From NCBI GenBank assembly GCA_964371945.1, contig CAYJPA010000009.1, forward strand, positions 1-64,000: a stretch of DNA of 64,000 nt, in the 5' to 3' direction. The position numbers and the translations under genes were made by a program. The notes under the pieces are model-generated. The model did no database searches, was not told the DNA's origin, and saw only the letters and a program-made list of their open reading frames with translations. Source of the DNA: CAYJPA01 sp964371945 (GTDB lineage: Bacteria; Chloroflexota; Chloroflexia; Thermomicrobiales; UBA6265). Positions 61,633 through 64,000 of this stretch are shown in pieces (the first letter of the stretch is position 1; every line of letters starts with the position of its first letter).

Positions 61633-63336
61633 ATGATGTCGATGGAACCATTCCATGCTCGTCGTTTCCGGCCGATTTTCTTTCTGGTGGTCGTGCTCAT
61701 GATGGCGTTTGGCGGCAGCCAAGCGCTCGCTTCCGCTTCTTCAGGCGTTCGAACCCACGGACTTGTTACGAGCCACTCAAATGAACCGATCGTACTGGAG
61801 GCGGTCGATGAAGCCCGGAATGCCTCGCCAAGCGGCGAACAGGTCCTTCGCATTGCGGGTCCGACCGACGGACCGGAGTCGCTCGACCCGGCGTTGTCGC
61901 GCGACTTATCCAGTGCGTTCCTCATTCGCCAGATCTTTCGCGGCCTGACTCGACTCGACAAGGATCTGAATCCAGTGCCGGAGCTCGCCGACCGGATCGA
62001 AATCAGTGCCGACGGGTTGGTCTACACCTTCCATATCAGGTCGAATGCCACCTTTCAGACCGGTAGGGCCATCAATTCCGACGATGTCGCCTTTTCGCTC
62101 TCGAGAGCGGTAAACCCAGCCACCGGCAACGGCGATCCGGCATCGCTCGGAGGTCCGACCTTTCTCTCCGATATTGTTGGCTTCCAGGAGGTACTGAGCG
62201 GTAGTGCCGGACTCTTGAGCGGAGTGCGGGCGATCGATGCGAGCACTGTTGAGATCAGGCTTTCCGCTCCCCGTTCGACCTTTTTGATGAAGCTCGCCTC
62301 GGCGCCCGGTTCGATTGTCGATCCCGACGATCTCGCCAGGAGCGACGATTGGCGACTTAAGCCAAACGGGTCCGGGCCGTTCGCCGTCTCTTCGTGGGCA
62401 CCCGACGACAACATGATCCTCACTCGATATGATGACTTCTTCGCGGGCAAACCGCCGATTGAGCGGGTCGAAATCCGACTCGGATCGAATGCGCTCCAAA
62501 GTTTCAATCTCTACCAGTCCGGTCAAATCGATATCGATTCGGTCAGCGTTAGCGGCATCGATCGCGTCATGTCTGCTGAAAGCGGGATGAGCGACCAGGT
62601 CACCGTTACTCCGCTGTTCGCGGTCGACTACATCGCGTTTCGAACGGATATCGCCCCGCTGGACGATCCCCAGATTCGGAAGGCACTTCAGCTTGGCTTT
62701 CCCCGCGACAAGATCGCGAGCGTAAGCTTTGACGGTCACCTCGAGGCGGCAGCGGGGCTGATCCCTACTGGAATGCTGGGCCAAACGTGGCCGGTCATGT
62801 GGCCCGAATACGATTTGGATGCGGCCAAAACGGCAATTGCCCAATCCAGTTACGGATCGGCCGACAAGGTTCCACCCATTCAGATCTACATCGCCGGCTA
62901 CTTCGGAGCTGAGTCGCTGCGCGATTTTGTGAGGGATTCGCTCGGGTTGACGATCGAGGTCATCAATGTCGATTGGCCCGAATTTGTGAATGGACTCGCG
63001 AACCAAATCTACCCGGCGCACGAGCTTTATTGGGGCGCCGACTATCCAGATCCCGAAAGCTTGCTCGGCTCGCTCTTCGGCACGGGTAATCCCGACAATT
63101 ATGTCGGCTACAGTAACCCCGAATTTGACCAGCTGCTCGCCGAAGCCGCGGTCGAACAAGACGGAACCGCTCGCGCCGCGCTCTACACGCGGGCACAACA
63201 GCTCCTCGTCGACGATGCCGTTATTATCCCGCTTTATTACGATGTCGCGTTCACCTTGCAGCAGCCCTATGTCCAAGGACTCGAACTGACTGCTCTCGGC
63301 ATCTTGCGACTCGATTCGGTCTGGCTGGAGCGCTGA
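61633..63336 (+). CDS. ABC transporter solute-binding protein, family 5 (peptide/nickel type)
   Basis: The product is 567 residues. A signal peptide is seen at the start (FFLVVVLMMAFGGSQALASA), without a lipobox cysteine. The family 5 signature follows: ESLDPALSRDLSSAFLIRQIF, GLTRLDKDLNPVPELAD, then TFHIRSNATFQTGRAINSDDV. A YPDPESLLGSLFGTGNPDNY segment and VIIPLYYDVAFTLQQPYV close it, typical of OppA and DppA-like proteins that bind peptides or other small ligands outside the cell. The transporter's permease and ATPase genes are not in the window. It has a leaderless-type promoter. Confidence 0.93.
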   Translation: MMSMEPFHARRFRPIFFLVVVLMMAFGGSQALASASSGVRTHGLVTSHSNEPIVLEAVDEARNASPSGEQVLRIAGPTDGPESLDPALSRDLSSAFLIRQIFRGLTRLDKDLNPVPELADRIEISADGLVYTFHIRSNATFQTGRAINSDDVAFSLSRAVNPATGNGDPASLGGPTFLSDIVGFQEVLSGSAGLLSGVRAIDASTVEIRLSAPRSTFLMKLASAPGSIVDPDDLARSDDWRLKPNGSGPFAVSSWAPDDNMILTRYDDFFAGKPPIERVEIRLGSNALQSFNLYQSGQIDIDSVSVSGIDRVMSAESGMSDQVTVTPLFAVDYIAFRTDIAPLDDPQIRKALQLGFPRDKIASVSFDGHLEAAAGLIPTGMLGQTWPVMWPEYDLDAAKTAIAQSSYGSADKVPPIQIYIAGYFGAESLRDFVRDSLGLTIEVINVDWPEFVNGLANQIYPAHELYWGADYPDPESLLGSLFGTGNPDNYVGYSNPEFDQLLAEAAVEQDGTARAALYTRAQQLLVDDAVIIPLYYDVAFTLQQPYVQGLELTALGILRLDSVWLER

Positions 63337-64000
63337 GTGACATCTGGAACAGCGAGGGTGGGCGCCCAGCCAAGCGCGGTCATCCAAGATCTCACCGAGC
63401 GCGATGTCGACGGACTACGCTTTGGTTTGTGGTCCAAATTGTCGAACGACGACGTCAAGCGAGGAATCTCCCAGTTCCCTGGGCGGTCGGTTTGGCTGCC
63501 GGAAACGCTCGAGTACGCGGTCGTCATCCCTTGGCGCCACCGGGACGAAGTCGCCAATGTGGTTGAGCTCTCGGCGGTGCGACATCCGGCGGCAATGCTC
63601 GAGGCTGTGGTTGAACGAAGCAGTCGACTGGGTGCAAACGTTGTGATCTCGATTGAGATCGACGAGATACGGCAGCCCGCGTTTTACGAGCGGGCCCAAT
63701 TCGAGCTGTTGGAAGAGGTCATTACCTATGAACTTGACTGCAGAATCGCACCTCCTTTGCGGTCTGGCGGGATGCGATTCCAGCATGTTGACGCCAGGAA
63801 CGACGCCGATCGGAAGCTCTTGGTTCGGCTCGACCATACAATCTTTCCGTGGCTTTGGTGGAACAGCGAAGCCGAATTTCTGGTATATGCGGACGCCCCG
63901 GGTGTCGAGCTGTTTGTCGGCTACGACGGCGACGAGCCCGTTTCCTATGTCGGGGTCACCTCCTATCTCGGGTGGGGCCATCTGGATCGGGTTGCGGTGC
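63337..64000 (+). CDS. GNAT-like protein, 5' part (cut by the window edge)
   Basis: A GTG directly follows the stop of the solute-binding protein gene, and the frame stays open for 221 codons to the end of the window. It reads VTSGTARVGAQPSAVIQDL at the start. A first GNAT-like half (AVVIPWRHRDEVANVVELS, then PAFYERAQFELLEEVITYEL) seems to be followed by a second one beginning GGMRFQHVDARNDADRKLL and reaching the cofactor-binding strand SYVGVTSYLGWGHLDRVAV. The acceptor is unknown. Zero spacing suggests coupling to the transporter gene. Confidence 0.75.
   Translation, partial: MTSGTARVGAQPSAVIQDLTERDVDGLRFGLWSKLSNDDVKRGISQFPGRSVWLPETLEYAVVIPWRHRDEVANVVELSAVRHPAAMLEAVVERSSRLGANVVISIEIDEIRQPAFYERAQFELLEEVITYELDCRIAPPLRSGGMRFQHVDARNDADRKLLVRLDHTIFPWLWWNSEAEFLVYADAPGVELFVGYDGDEPVSYVGVTSYLGWGHLDRVAV

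Overview
The window is about 64 kb of a high-GC bacterial chromosome, dense with genes and free of recognisable mobile elements, CRISPR arrays, tRNAs or rRNAs. Gene content and protein character fit a Chloroflexota bacterium, most likely of the Thermomicrobia type. The pointers are a fused S10-spc-alpha ribosomal cluster, System II cytochrome c maturation, RNase J, a type-4 uracil-DNA glycosylase, a DnaQ-UvrC fusion, a c-di-AMP receptor and a SpoIIIAA/R3H ATPase. This placement is an inference from protein character; no database search was possible.

Region 1 (1-18486, all +) runs from the end of EF-Tu through 29 ribosomal protein genes plus secY, adk, map, rpoA and truA, closing with rplM-rpsI and a perfect GAAA-loop terminator. 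The usual order is kept, but infA is missing between map and rpmJ, RpoA carries a long acidic tail, and L15 carries a C-terminal extension.

Region 2 (18634-27608) starts with a lone + strand gene for a small cysteine-rich protein with a Tat-like leader. A long minus-strand block follows: a DnaQ/GIY-YIG fusion nuclease, uracil-DNA glycosylase, RNase J, endonuclease III, a histidine phosphatase, a metallo-hydrolase, a P1-type peptidase and an unknown protein. The RNase J gene has no ATG, GTG or TTG start compatible with its conserved N-terminus and probably starts at ATC. NAD-dependent DNA ligase (27745-29775, +) faces away from this block.

Region 3 (29858-32891) is sparse: two small hypothetical genes, an orphan MalG-type permease, and about 1.1 kb with no convincing gene.

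Region 4 (32892-40478, -) is a pyrimidine operon, pyrC-carA-carB-cax-pyrE, with a strong promoter, a terminator-like leader hairpin and an inserted Ca2+/H+ antiporter gene.

Region 5 (40653-48651, +) holds ftsK, recR, a GNAT-like gene, a SpoIIIAA/R3H ATPase, tmk, a c-di-AMP receptor gene and a membrane zinc-ribbon protein.

Region 6 (48712-54301, -) has nrtR-nadK (NAD(P) supply with an NrtR-type regulator) and a complete System II set, ccdA-resB-ccsA-tlpA.

Region 7 (54418-64000) has recO, a wHTH-AAA ATPase, trmD with a HAD phosphatase, a decayed GNAT gene, an HD-GYP membrane protein, a SpoIIE-like phosphatase with a small P-loop partner behind palindromic GTACTA sites, a peptide-type solute-binding protein, and a GNAT gene cut by the window edge. 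At least four genes (43658, 50357, 54301, 61633) have a promoter whose -10 box ends only 6-8 nt before the ATG, which predicts leaderless mRNAs.
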